Assembly (NCBI RefSeq): GCF_003628445.1
Contig: NZ_RBZO01000032.1
Location: 1 to 44,418, forward strand
Direction of reading: 5' to 3'
Source of the DNA: Oceanobacillus bengalensis
GTDB taxonomy: Bacteria > Bacillota > Bacilli > Bacillales > Amphibacillaceae
DNA length: 44,418 nt
The first letter of the stretch is position 1. Every line of letters begins with the position of its first letter. A model generated the notes under the pieces. That model was not told the origin of the DNA. It ran no database searches and saw nothing but the letters and a program-made list of their open reading frames with translations. Below are positions 22,645 through 31,047 of the stretch, piece after piece. The position numbers were made by a program, and so were the translations under genes.

Positions 22645-23160
22645 GTGAATAAGAGCGTTACCTTTACAGTGGATGCAGATGTGTATGAGAAATTTTGCAT
22701 CGCATTGAATTTAACAAGTGAAACACAAGACACCGCAGTGGAAAGCTGTATGCGTTGGTATATTGCAAAAACTTTTGAAAAAGCATCACAAGCCTATAAC
22801 CCAAAAACAAGACAGAATGAGGATGCAAACAGGGATTTTTACGGAAAAGCAAATCAACGAATCCCGGTATGGGCTTTAAAGCCGAATCAATATAACCACA
22901 AAATCATCCGTGCTTATTTTAAAGCGGTTGCTGCCACAGGTCATGCTACCATAGATATGATGGAACGTTTATGCAGTGACGAAAACACCCCTGAGCTGTA
23001 TGTGCCTACTTTTAAGAATAATTACTCACAGATGAAGTTGGATGGACCTAAGAGCCACGGTAAAGTATTTGAGGATGACGGTGAAACGGTAACAATTTGG
23101 CACGAGGTTGAAAATACACTGATGAAATACAAATCAAGTTTTTATAACGAAGAGGTGTAG
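22645..23160 (+). CDS. Ribbon-helix-helix-like protein, first gene of cassette
   Basis: The N-terminal 45 residues (KSVTFTVDADVYEKFCIALN, then ALNL and SETQDTAVESCMRWYI) fit a ribbon-helix-helix DNA-binding fold. The remainder (IPVWALKPNQYNHKIIRAYF, then YVPTFKNNYSQMKLD and GPKSHGKVFEDDG) belongs to a family of hypothetical proteins I recall beside restriction-like genes in firmicutes. 171 residues. The start is GTG at 22645 after GGAGG with about 9 nt spacing. Five nucleotides separate it from the HNH gene. It may regulate the cassette through the palindrome at 22581-22595, or act as the DNA-binding part of the system. Neither is shown. Confidence 0.65.
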   Translation: MNKSVTFTVDADVYEKFCIALNLTSETQDTAVESCMRWYIAKTFEKASQAYNPKTRQNEDANRDFYGKANQRIPVWALKPNQYNHKIIRAYFKAVAATGHATIDMMERLCSDENTPELYVPTFKNNYSQMKLDGPKSHGKVFEDDGETVTIWHEVENTLMKYKSSFYNEEV

Positions 23161-23165
23161 CGATC

Positions 23166-23921
23166 ATGACTATAGATATGAAATTTTTTAATGTGTACTA
23201 TTTTTGTCATCTTGCTAATGAAAGTATGGGGAAGTTTGAATACGTTACCACTAATGCTGAATTTATGGAACAGCAGTTTGAAATAGAGCCAGAAGAGTTT
23301 CCGAAAGTATCTGTATTGAGGGAATATTGTTCATGGCTTATTGATAGGGTTTTTTATGAGCAGGCAAATTATATAGCAAATTCAGGAGAAATTGTGGAGT
23401 TTAATCCTATCTCTTGGATTAATCAAGCTATTCTAAAATATAGAGGGATAGATATTTCTTTGAGCAATGATTTTAAAATTGACCATGAGGATTTTCTGGA
23501 AACATACAATGAATATATAGAATACCTTAATAGACATGAAGATGGGATGTTTACTAGTGTCATCTATGATATTGCCATTGAAGTGGAATATATCTTGTTT
23601 CAAAACAGAGATTTCCTACTAAGATTTAATAATCAGCAGGCTGTTGCATTTGAGGACAACCCAAGAAAAAGGGTGTATATTCCAGAATGGGTAAAGCGTG
23701 CAACACTATTTAGGGACAAGGGCTGTTGTGTTTTCTGTAAAAGGGATTTAACGGGATTATATTCATTGTTAGAAGATAATGAAAAACATTTTGACCATAT
23801 TGTATCATTAAATGAGGGTGGAATAAATGACGTGTGTAACATTCAATTATCATGTCAAGATTGTAATTTAAAAAAATCAGATAGCAGTAAAACAAGCACA
23901 TTGTATCAAAGTGCGTATTAA
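23166..23921 (+). CDS. HNH endonuclease domain protein
   Basis: The C-terminal 75 residues are an HNH nuclease: RDKGCCVFCKRDL holds the first zinc CxxC pair, KHFDHIVSLNEGG the DH catalytic pair, and NIQLSCQDCNLKKSDSS the Asn and second CxxC pair. The order and spacing are those of McrA-type HNH enzymes. The first 170 residues are helical, acidic and unrecognised, probably a sensing or specificity part. ATG at 23166 follows GAGGTG at the end of the previous gene, so the two are coupled. The catalytic residues are intact. In this context a role in restriction of foreign DNA is likely but inferred. Confidence 0.85.
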   Translation: MTIDMKFFNVYYFCHLANESMGKFEYVTTNAEFMEQQFEIEPEEFPKVSVLREYCSWLIDRVFYEQANYIANSGEIVEFNPISWINQAILKYRGIDISLSNDFKIDHEDFLETYNEYIEYLNRHEDGMFTSVIYDIAIEVEYILFQNRDFLLRFNNQQAVAFEDNPRKRVYIPEWVKRATLFRDKGCCVFCKRDLTGLYSLLEDNEKHFDHIVSLNEGGINDVCNIQLSCQDCNLKKSDSSKTSTLYQSAY

Positions 23922-23989
23922 ATATTGATAGAAACAATGTTATGTAGAAACAACGGAAAACTACCTAAGTATAGTTTGGAGGAATCACG

Positions 23990-25676
23990 ATTAGTAAGCT
24001 GATTGATGATAGCATAACGATATACGAGGCATTGCAAAATATCAAAAACGGCAAGTTTGTTATGCCAGCATTTCAAAGACAGTATGTTTGGAGTATGGAG
24101 CAGATAGAAAAGTTGTGGGACTCTATTCTACTTGATTACCCAATTGCCACATTCCTGTTCTGGCATGTGGACGATGATAATGTGACTTGGGATACATACT
24201 TCTGCAACTTCCTGTCTGAGGTAACCTTTGATAGTAGAAAACAGGCGGATAGCGTAAATTATGAACTAAGTAATATTGATGTAAAGATTACAGATACAGC
24301 AGTACTTGATGGACAACAAAGATTAACATCCCTGTTCCTTTCCCTTTTGGGAAATGCATATATCCGTCAAAAATTTGCAAGAAGAAATAATAACGGTGGT
24401 TACAAAATTACTGATTGAACTGAATAAGAATAAGTTGACTGTTGATGAAGAGGAATACAATAGTAAAAAATATGATATCAAGTTCAGTGAGAAAGTTGGC
24501 AAGTTGAGTCCGACATAGTTTGAAATTAAAAACATCCTGGATAAGAAATTTAAGGATGAAACAACAAGACCACAAGCTATCGAGACGGCCATAGTTAATG
24601 TTCTGGCAGACAGCAAAGAGTATGCAAGGGAAATTCTGAATAAGCAGTACAATAAAATATTTGTGGAAAAGCTGATTCGCTATACAGAAATTCAGGATAT
24701 GAAGCAGGATGATGCTCTGGAAATGTTCGTAAGATTTAACAGCGGTGGTAAAGCACTCCGTAAATCTGAAATAACGATGTCTATTCTTGAGGCTTACTGG
24801 CCAAGTGCTAAGACTGAGTTTGGGAAACTGCTTACTGATTCCTATGCCAGATTTGGATCCGATTTTATTATACGTTCTGCCCTTATGCTTTATGGTGATG
24901 TTGTAAAATCTAATATTAGTAAGCAGATAGCAGAGGAACTTAAAAATAACTGGAGTGATTTCAAAAAAGCATTTAAGACCTTGGAAATTGTGCTGAAAGG
25001 CATGAAGATTGAGGTCAGCCGCTTTTCTAGTAGCTGGAACGTACTACTTCCAATCGTCTATTTCATTTATTACAATCCTGATTATAATAACAATCTTGAG
25101 GGTATCCGTGCCTACTTGGTTAGAGCAGTGCTGTTCACCTATTTCCAATCCGGCACAACAGGGAAACTGCAGCAGATGAAGAGCAACATCAACAGTAATG
25201 ATCAGGAAATCACGGTTGATATGCTTGAGCAGATGAATGACCTCAGAGTAACAGATGGCAAAATAGAAGATATTCTGAATGCAGAAAAAGGAAGCAGAGT
25301 TGCAGGAGAGGCTTTATACTATTTGAGTCTTGATTGGAGAAATAAAAATTTCAAGTATGAACAAGACCATCTCCATCCGTTTGATAGATTTGATGGCAGT
25401 AAGCCGATATCCGCTTCTATGGAAGATTGGAGACGATGGAGAGGCAACCGCAATAGACTCTCGAATTTACAACTTCTCGAAGGGAGAGCTAACGGCAGTA
25501 AAAATGATATGCGTCTGGTAGATTATTATAATGATATGAATAATGAACAAAAGGCAAAATTCTGCAAGGAGGCAATTATCCCGGATGGTGTTTCTTTGGA
25601 ATTAGAGAATTTTGATGAATTCTATGAAATGCGAAAAGCTATTTTAACAGAGAAAATTCGTGCTTTATTGGGATAG
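23990..25676 (+). pseudogene. Broken DUF262/DUF1524 (GmrSD-like) gene
   Basis: The intact protein would be about 560 residues. The N-terminal DUF262 part has PAFQRQYVWSMEQIEKLWDS and the ParB-like nucleotide-site motif VLDGQQRLTSLF. The C-terminal DUF1524-type part has the His-Me nuclease pattern DHLHP...NRLSNLQLLEGRANGSKND. Three lesions are visible. (1) GGAGG (23979-23983) is followed at the right distance by ATT instead of ATG (23990). (2) The frame shifts at about 24395-24415. (3) TAG at 24516-24518 interrupts LSPT-FEIKN. Fragments from 24032 and 24663 remain open. GmrSD-type proteins cut modified phage DNA. This copy is probably inactive unless the lesions are sequence errors. Confidence 0.85.
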
Positions 25677-25688
25677 GAGGATAACATA

Positions 25689-26189
25689 ATGAGCAACCAA
25701 TTAACAGAGCAAGAAGTATTACAACAGTTGAATATTCCTGACTTTCGTTATATTACAAAAGATAAAGTTATGACTTTTGCAACTATGTTGCAGAATATGG
25801 ACCCAGAAGTTGCAAAGAAAGCATTAGAGCAATTCCCAGAGTTTGCAAAAATGACTTTGGAAGTATTGAAAGATTATAAAGGGATCATGGAAAAAACTCT
25901 GGATGAAAATTCAGTGAGTAGCAAGCAGTGCTATGACATATACAATGAAGTGATGGATGCCCTAAAGAGTTGCCTAGCGAAAGATGATTTGCCTTTTGAG
26001 GAGAAAAAGTATTACATCGAAAAAATGATGGAAATTGCAAAAATGGCCGAAAGTAAGGATACAGAAAACAAGGGATTCAACTGGAAAATGATTTCATTAG
26101 GTACAGTGGCTGTCTTTACGGTTGTTGGTATAGGGGCAAGCATTCTTGGCGGTAACACTAGTATCAAGTTGCCAAAATCAAAGCTATGA
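25689..26189 (+). CDS. Small tail-anchored protein of unknown function
   Basis: 166 residues. The first 125 are helical and charged (NIPDFRYITKDKVMTFATML, then PEVAKKALEQFPEFAKMTLE and LPFEEKKYYIEKMMEIAKMA). A single membrane span at about 135-155 (MISLGTVAVFTVVGIGASIL) sits near the C-terminus with a short basic tail. This makes a cytoplasmic domain with a C-terminal anchor. I recall similar hypothetical proteins but no function. ATG follows AGGAGG with good spacing, 12 nt after the DUF262 frame, so it is in the same transcript. In defence loci, small membrane-anchored proteins often act as effectors. That is an inference from context only. Confidence 0.6.
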   Translation: MSNQLTEQEVLQQLNIPDFRYITKDKVMTFATMLQNMDPEVAKKALEQFPEFAKMTLEVLKDYKGIMEKTLDENSVSSKQCYDIYNEVMDALKSCLAKDDLPFEEKKYYIEKMMEIAKMAESKDTENKGFNWKMISLGTVAVFTVVGIGASILGGNTSIKLPKSKL

Positions 26190-26220
26190 TTCTAACAGAA
26201 GGTCAGTTAAATGTATAATT

Positions 26221-26249
26221 TTGACTCAAGAACTCCCAATAGTCATACT
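26221..26249 (+). promoter_or_regulatory. Possible internal promoter before the SIR2-like gene
   Basis: TTGACT (26221-26226), 17 nt, CATACT (26244-26249), in the only long gap of the cassette (156 nt). It could uncouple the last two genes from the first four. Confidence 0.35.
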
Positions 26250-26357
26250 GTTTTTTACTTGCTTTTTTTGGCATATACGATTTCATCTGGCAGGACTTAA
26301 GCGTGGGTCGTTAATATTACATAATAGAAATTTAACTTAAGGGGGATGGAATGGAGA

Positions 26358-27425
26358 ATGGAGGAAGATTATCCAACAGCAAAGGATTTGCATGATTATG
26401 AGTATTACATGAAAAGTAGACCACACGTTGTTATACTGGGCGCAGGTGCGAGTTGTGCCACTATCCCAAATGGTGACAAGTATGGTAGGAAAATATCCGC
26501 AATGAATGGTTTCATTGAAAAGCTTGGATTGAAAGATATACTAGAAAAAATAACACTACATACTTCTTCTAACAATTTAGAAGATATTTATATGGAGCTT
26601 GATGAGCGTAGTAAAGCAGAACCCAATTGCATGGATGCCAAGCAAAAATTAGAGGAAGTCATCCGTGATTACATGTTAGACTTCAAGTTGCCTGATAGTC
26701 CTACGGTGTATGATTATTTGATTATGGGACTAACTTCAAAGGATTTAATTGCAACCTTTAATTGGGATCCACTATTAGTGCAGGCTTATGCTCGTGCTAT
26801 GGCTTATACTACCAATTTGCCACAGTTAGCCTTTTTACATGGAAATGTCGCAGTAGGATATTGTGTAGAGGATAATGTCATGGGCAATGTAGGGATGCCG
26901 TGTAGATGCGGTGAACCCCTTGCTCCAACAAAACTCTTATTTCCAATAAAGAATAAAGATTATTCTAGTGATACAGCTATATCAAAGTCATGGAAATCAT
27001 TGAATAATGCGTTAGAGGTAGCATATATGGTTACTATTTTTGGATATAGCGCACCAAAAAGTGATGTTGAAGCTATAGCCATGTTGAAAAAAGCATGGGG
27101 TGCGGTGAAAGATAGAAATCTTGAAGAAATAGAAATAGTTGATTTGCGTGATGAAGATGGGGTTATCCAATCGTGGGATGATTTTATTCATACGCATCAT
27201 TATTCATACCATTCCAATTTTTTCACAACAACAATAGGAAGATGTCCTAGAAGAAGTTGTGAAGCAACGTTTGACAGATTGATGATGAATCATTGGTTAA
27301 AACCAGATAAAGGGTTTAAACCAGATATGGATTTTAGTGATATAGATAAATTGACTTGTGAATTAATTATTGATGAGGAAAATAAAAAAGGGACAAAGAA
27401 ACTCCTTTTAGATCCATATGTGTAG
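26358..27425 (+). CDS. SIR2-like protein, probable NAD-hydrolysing effector
   Basis: The protein has the Rossmann-like SIR2 pattern: the NAD loop VVILGAGAS (24-32), TFNWD with N135 and D137, and FLHGN with H161, equivalents of the catalytic Asn and His of SIR2 NADases. Further on are the family-like FGYSAPKSDVEA and two cysteine pairs (PCRCG and RCPRRSC) that could bind zinc. No macro or SLOG partner domain is visible. SIR2 proteins of this sort deplete NAD in several phage defence systems (ThsA, DSR and others). Start: ATG at 26358 gives 355 residues. The in-frame ATG at 26346 directly abuts the AAGGGGG ribosome site and is less likely. The key residues are intact, so this could be the working effector. 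Confidence 0.75.
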   Translation: MEEDYPTAKDLHDYEYYMKSRPHVVILGAGASCATIPNGDKYGRKISAMNGFIEKLGLKDILEKITLHTSSNNLEDIYMELDERSKAEPNCMDAKQKLEEVIRDYMLDFKLPDSPTVYDYLIMGLTSKDLIATFNWDPLLVQAYARAMAYTTNLPQLAFLHGNVAVGYCVEDNVMGNVGMPCRCGEPLAPTKLLFPIKNKDYSSDTAISKSWKSLNNALEVAYMVTIFGYSAPKSDVEAIAMLKKAWGAVKDRNLEEIEIVDLRDEDGVIQSWDDFIHTHHYSYHSNFFTTTIGRCPRRSCEATFDRLMMNHWLKPDKGFKPDMDFSDIDKLTCELIIDEENKKGTKKLLLDPYV

Positions 27426-27495
27426 ATGTATTAAATCGCCGAAATGAAAGTTACCTATTTAATAAATGATAAATTGGAATTTAAGGAGATGGCTT

Positions 27496-28401
27496 ATGAA
27501 ATTATATTCTGAAAGACATGGTATAAGAGCACCACTGGAAAAGACATATTCTATTAACAGAGATATGTATTCATTATTTTTAGATTGCTGTAAAAGATAT
27601 CAAAAAAACTTAACACATATTTTCACTCTAAATTGTCACCATGACTTTACAGATAGTGACTATGTTGCATTTGATGAAAAAGGATTTATAACTAGAATTA
27701 AAATAAGAATCCCGTCTCTTTTTCGGAATGAGTATGATAGGATTTGCACGCCGGCATATGACGATGAATATGATCAGTATGCACTTTTAGACCTTATTGA
27801 GTTCTTTGCACAAAATATTAAGGATATCTCTGAACGATGGAATAATGAGAGATACCGAAACTACCAAACGATAGACTGCCTTAATTCTTCAGATATATTT
27901 AAGAATTTCCAAGAGGCAATAAATGAAATATTTACTGAGTCGGGATTACTTTATGAACTAACGGGTGAAAAGATTATAGAAAGAATTGTTGAGAACAGTC
28001 CACTTACAACGGAAATTGAAAATAATTTAGCAGCAGTACATGAGGTAGGCACAAGAGAGTTGTTGAAAGATGCTGTTGCATTATATAAGACACCAAATCC
28101 TACAGCACGACAAGATTCAGTGGAAAAGATATGGGATGCGTTAGAACGTCTAAAAACTTACTATACAACATTAGATAAGAAACATTCATCAGAAAAAATA
28201 GTAAATGATATGGCAAAAGGAAATGATGATTTTGCCGATTTGTTTAATAATGAATTTAAGATGTTGACGGATATTGGAAATAAATATCGTATACGGCATC
28301 ATGAAACTAATAGGATTGATATAACTGATGTCCGTTATTACGACTATCTTTTCAATCGTTGTTTATCACTAATTGCACTTGCTATACAATATTTGAAGTA
28401 A
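27496..28401 (+). CDS. Uncharacterised protein, possibly HEPN-like C-terminus
   Basis: 301 residues from ATG at 27496, 9 nt after AAGGAG. The TTG-type start at 27466 has no ribosome site. The N-terminal half has no recognised domain. The C-terminal 110 residues are helical, with an AVHEVGTRELLKDAVAL stretch and a basic DIGNKYRIRHHETNR element followed by YYDYLFNRCLSLIALAI. This pattern recalls proteins with HEPN or AbiJ-like C-terminal domains, whose Arg/His residues form an RNase site. However, the R-x3-H spacing here is shorter than the usual R-x4-6-H, so the call is tentative. It is the last gene of the cassette and could be a partner of the SIR2-like protein. Confidence 0.55.
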   Translation: MKLYSERHGIRAPLEKTYSINRDMYSLFLDCCKRYQKNLTHIFTLNCHHDFTDSDYVAFDEKGFITRIKIRIPSLFRNEYDRICTPAYDDEYDQYALLDLIEFFAQNIKDISERWNNERYRNYQTIDCLNSSDIFKNFQEAINEIFTESGLLYELTGEKIIERIVENSPLTTEIENNLAAVHEVGTRELLKDAVALYKTPNPTARQDSVEKIWDALERLKTYYTTLDKKHSSEKIVNDMAKGNDDFADLFNNEFKMLTDIGNKYRIRHHETNRIDITDVRYYDYLFNRCLSLIALAIQYLK

Positions 28402-28703
28402 AAGAAATACTGATTATGTAATATTCATTTGATAAAGGAAAATTCGGCAAAACCGTAGATGTGTTGTTAGGCTGAAATGAAAATCAAACTACATATTCTT
28501 ACATTTACAATGTGATGACATTACGAAAGATTGGAAAGGAAATTCTTTAGATAAATTCCAATTTGTCGATGAATTTATGAGCATAATGTGTTTTGTTACG
28601 GATATAGTGGATATGTTCCCGTCTACCGATAGTGCCAAAAACTCAGTGGATATGTTTCCGAGAATGGGCATACTCAAATGACATTCATTCTGTCCTCTCG
28701 AGC
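28402..28703. other. Right end of island, no gene
   Basis: About 300 nt with no supported gene. TATAGTGGATATGTTCCCG (28603-28621) and CAGTGGATATGTTTCCG (about 28645-28661) form an imperfect direct repeat close to the right attachment repeat. It may be the end of a lost insertion sequence or recombinase-binding DNA. Confidence 0.45.
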
Positions 28704-28747
28704 CATGTGGAGACGGTCGTATTGTTGGAGAGAAAATTGTCTAACTA
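28704..28747 (+). repeat. Right attachment-site repeat (attR)
   Basis: 44 nt matching 14068-14112 except for one missing T. Read in the rlmD frame it encodes HVETVVLLERKLSN and a stop, so it is the displaced 3' end of the chromosomal rlmD. Upstream sequence is unrelated to rlmD, which places the junction at or after 28704. Confidence 0.85.
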
Positions 28748-28788
28748 AAATAACCCTTGGCTGTTAAAATAAACATTTGCTAATCCAA

Positions 28789-28833
28789 CCCTGATTTCGC
28801 TAAAATAATCATTTGCGAATTCGGGGTCTTTTC
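28789..28833 (+). terminator. Original rlmD terminator, now stranded past the island
   Basis: Stem CCCTGATTTCGC / GCGAATTCGGGG (28789-28800 with 28815-28826), one T-T mismatch and one T-G pair, 14-nt loop, then TCTTTTC. It follows the displaced rlmD tail by about 40 nt, where a terminator of that gene would be expected. Confidence 0.65.
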
Positions 28834-29224
28834 ATGCCTCCCCTAGACTTGCTCATCTAGGAAGAAGAGAAAAGTTGGAAAGGTCAAGAACTGCAAGGGT
28901 TTAATGGGAATATTAAATTTGTTCAAGTCTGACAATAATTCTGGAGAATGTTTTTACATAATTTTGACAGTTATAAATCCCTCAATTTGCTAACAAATCG
29001 ATGTAATTTACCGATGATATTAGTGTTCGAACATAAAAGTTGGAATCTTGCTAGGGAGGAGAACAAATACAGAATGTTAAAAAATTTAATTCTTAAGCTA
29101 AGAGGTCAAATGTTTGAGATTGATGTGCATCAGAACAGTCTGATTTTATAAAAGGAATTATAAATTTAGGGGGTCAATACATACCTATTTATTTCAATAT
29201 TTTAACTGACAGGAGAGGACTAGC
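28834..29224. promoter_or_regulatory. Leader region of the chemoreceptor gene with a possible sigma-D promoter
   Basis: No gene is supported here. TAAC (28991-28994), 15 nt, ACCGATGA (29010-29017) resembles the sigma-D pattern TAAA-N15-GCCGATAT used for motility and chemotaxis genes. It is about 210 nt before the chemoreceptor start. The start itself has AGGAGAGG at normal spacing. Confidence 0.35.
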
Positions 29225-30916
29225 ATGAAAAGACTATTAAAATTTAAAAGAATTAGTACAAGAATAATGTTTGGTTTTGGATTACTTATCGTATTAACAT
29301 TTATATTAAGTACGTTAAGCTATCTAGCTATTGACAAATTGAATAATAATACAAAAGAAATTATTGAAAAAGAAGTGCCATTACTAATTATTGATGAAAA
29401 TTTTACTTATAATATGTCGCAGAGTTTATCAATGGTTCGTGGTTATTTTCTATATGATGATAAGGAGATAAAGGAACGATTAGAGGCTAATATGGAAAAA
29501 GGTGAAGAAATAGAAAAGGAAATGTTGAGTAGAAGTGATTCAGAAAATATAAAATCTCTATTAGACAAAAAAGCAAAATGGGAAGATTTAGTAATCGACT
29601 CAATAAACGAATATGAATTTGGTAACAGTGAAAAGGCTAAAGAAATATTATTAGAATCCATGTCACTTTCCGATGAAATAATGAATAGTAGTGAAAAATT
29701 GTCTTCAAGTAGAGAGGATAACTTGAAGGAACAAGGCGAAGAAATTGTTTCGTATGGTAAATCAACCGTTATTTTTATTTTAATCATTTCCGGTTTAGTT
29801 TTAATAATTGGTATTGTTATTGCTTTTAAAACTACAAAGTCTCTTACAAATCCTATTTTGGCAATTATGAAACGAATGAATGATTTGGCAAAAGGTGATT
29901 TAAGTAAAGAACTGTTAAAAACCGAAGCTGAAGATGAGATAGCACAACTTGCTAAAGCAACGAATACAATGAGTGACAATAATAGAAACCTTCTAAGTAG
30001 AATTGCTGAAGTATCAGAATCTGTCTCAAGTCAAAGTGAAGAGCTAACCCAGGCAGCTAGCGAGGTGAAAGCTGGAACAGAACAGGTTGCAACCACAATG
30101 GAGGAACTAGCAACAGGGTCTGAAACACAGGCCAATAGTGCAAGTGAATTGACAACTATTATGGGAACATTTGCTAATAGAGTTGAAGAAGCAAATGAAA
30201 ATGGGGAACGTATTCAAGAGAATTCAGGAAAAGTATTAGAGATGACAACTAAGGGAAGTCAACTAATGAACTCCTCAACCGAACAAATGAATAAGATAAA
30301 TCATATAGTTAAAGATGCTGTAGAGAAAGTGCAAAGTTTAGATAAACATTCACAGGAAATTTCTACACTTGTCTCTGTTATAAAAAATGTTGCAGATCAG
30401 ACAAATCTTTTGGCTCTAAATGCGGCAATTGAAGCCGCAAGAGCAGGTGAACATGGGAAAGGCTTTGCTGTTGTTGCAGATGAAGTAAGGAAATTAGCTG
30501 AGCAGGTTGCTTCATCCATTAACGAAATTACTGGAATTGTTAATAATATACAAACTGGATCTAGTATTGTAGTTGACTCACTAAAAAATGGATATTCTGA
30601 AGTAGAACTAGGAACATCTCGAATTGAAACAACAGGTGAAACATTTAATGAAATTAGTTCAGCCGTTACAGAGATGGTACAAAGCATTCGTTTCGTATCT
30701 GAGAATCTCTCTGAAATTGCGGCAGGTAGTCAAGAGATGAGTAGTTCTGTCGAAGAAATAGCTTCTGTTTCTGAAGAAGCAGCGGCAGGTGTGGAACAAA
30801 CAGCAGCATCTGCACAGCAAACTAGTGGCTCGATGGAAGAAGTAGCAGGAAGTTCTGAGCATCTTGCAAAGTTGGCAGAGGAACTAAATGAACTGGTAAG
30901 ACTGTTTAAATTATAA
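29225..30916 (+). CDS. Methyl-accepting chemotaxis protein
   Basis: A membrane chemoreceptor of 563 residues. TM1 is at about 15-33. A four-helix-bundle-type sensor follows (about 34-178, with [16 protein letters not shown]). TM2 is at about 180-201 and HAMP at about 203-255, then a long cytoplasmic coiled coil with the conserved hairpin tip ([30 protein letters not shown]). It signals to CheA/CheW. The small all-helical sensor suggests a ligand bound in a helical bundle or a redox/energy cue. The ligand cannot be told. It is the first intact gene right of the island and is transcribed alone. Confidence 0.93.
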   Translation: MKRLLKFKRISTRIMFGFGLLIVLTFILSTLSYLAIDKLNNNTKEIIEKEVPLLIIDENFTYNMSQSLSMVRGYFLYDDKEIKERLEANMEKGEEIEKEMLSRSDSENIKSLLDKKAKWEDLVIDSINEYEFGNSEKAKEILLESMSLSDEIMNSSEKLSSSREDNLKEQGEEIVSYGKSTVIFILIISGLVLIIGIVIAFKTTKSLTNPILAIMKRMNDLAKGDLSKELLKTEAEDEIAQLAKATNTMSDNNRNLLSRIAEVSESVSSQSEELTQAASEVKAGTEQVATTMEELATGSETQANSASELTTIMGTFANRVEEANENGERIQENSGKVLEMTTKGSQLMNSSTEQMNKINHIVKDAVEKVQSLDKHSQEISTLVSVIKNVADQTNLLALNAAIEAARAGEHGKGFAVVADEVRKLAEQVASSINEITGIVNNIQTGSSIVVDSLKNGYSEVELGTSRIETTGETFNEISSAVTEMVQSIRFVSENLSEIAAGSQEMSSSVEEIASVSEEAAAGVEQTAASAQQTSGSMEEVAGSSEHLAKLAEELNELVRLFKL

Positions 30917-31047
30917 GGTTGTAGTGATATAGTGAATTTTTCTTGCTAATTTTACACTACTGTTGCTTTAATCTCCTTCCTAAATAAAGCTACATAAATT
31001 AATCATTTATCCACAAAATAAGACTAAATATATTAGGAGGCCATTTT

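Larger units (their letters stand above)
14113..28703. mobile_element. Genomic island inserted at the rlmD 3' end, about 14.6 kb
   Basis: The segment lies between direct repeats of the rlmD tail. It contains only accessory or broken genes, including the C-terminal piece of a large serine recombinase, and it breaks the housekeeping context. No intact integrase, relaxase or coupling protein is visible, so it is probably a decayed integrative element that can no longer move unaided. The rlmD/rum 3' end is a known insertion site for conjugative elements with serine integrases in streptococci. That precedent is from memory and was not checked here. Confidence 0.8.

Noticed and set aside
26146-26340. 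64-codon plus-strand frame between the tail-anchored and SIR2-like genes
   Set aside because: No ribosome site; it starts inside the previous gene and overlaps a promoter-like sequence.
28948-29151. 67-codon plus-strand frame before the chemoreceptor
   Set aside because: GGAG is only one base from the ATG, composition is not protein-like and it overlaps the candidate promoter region.
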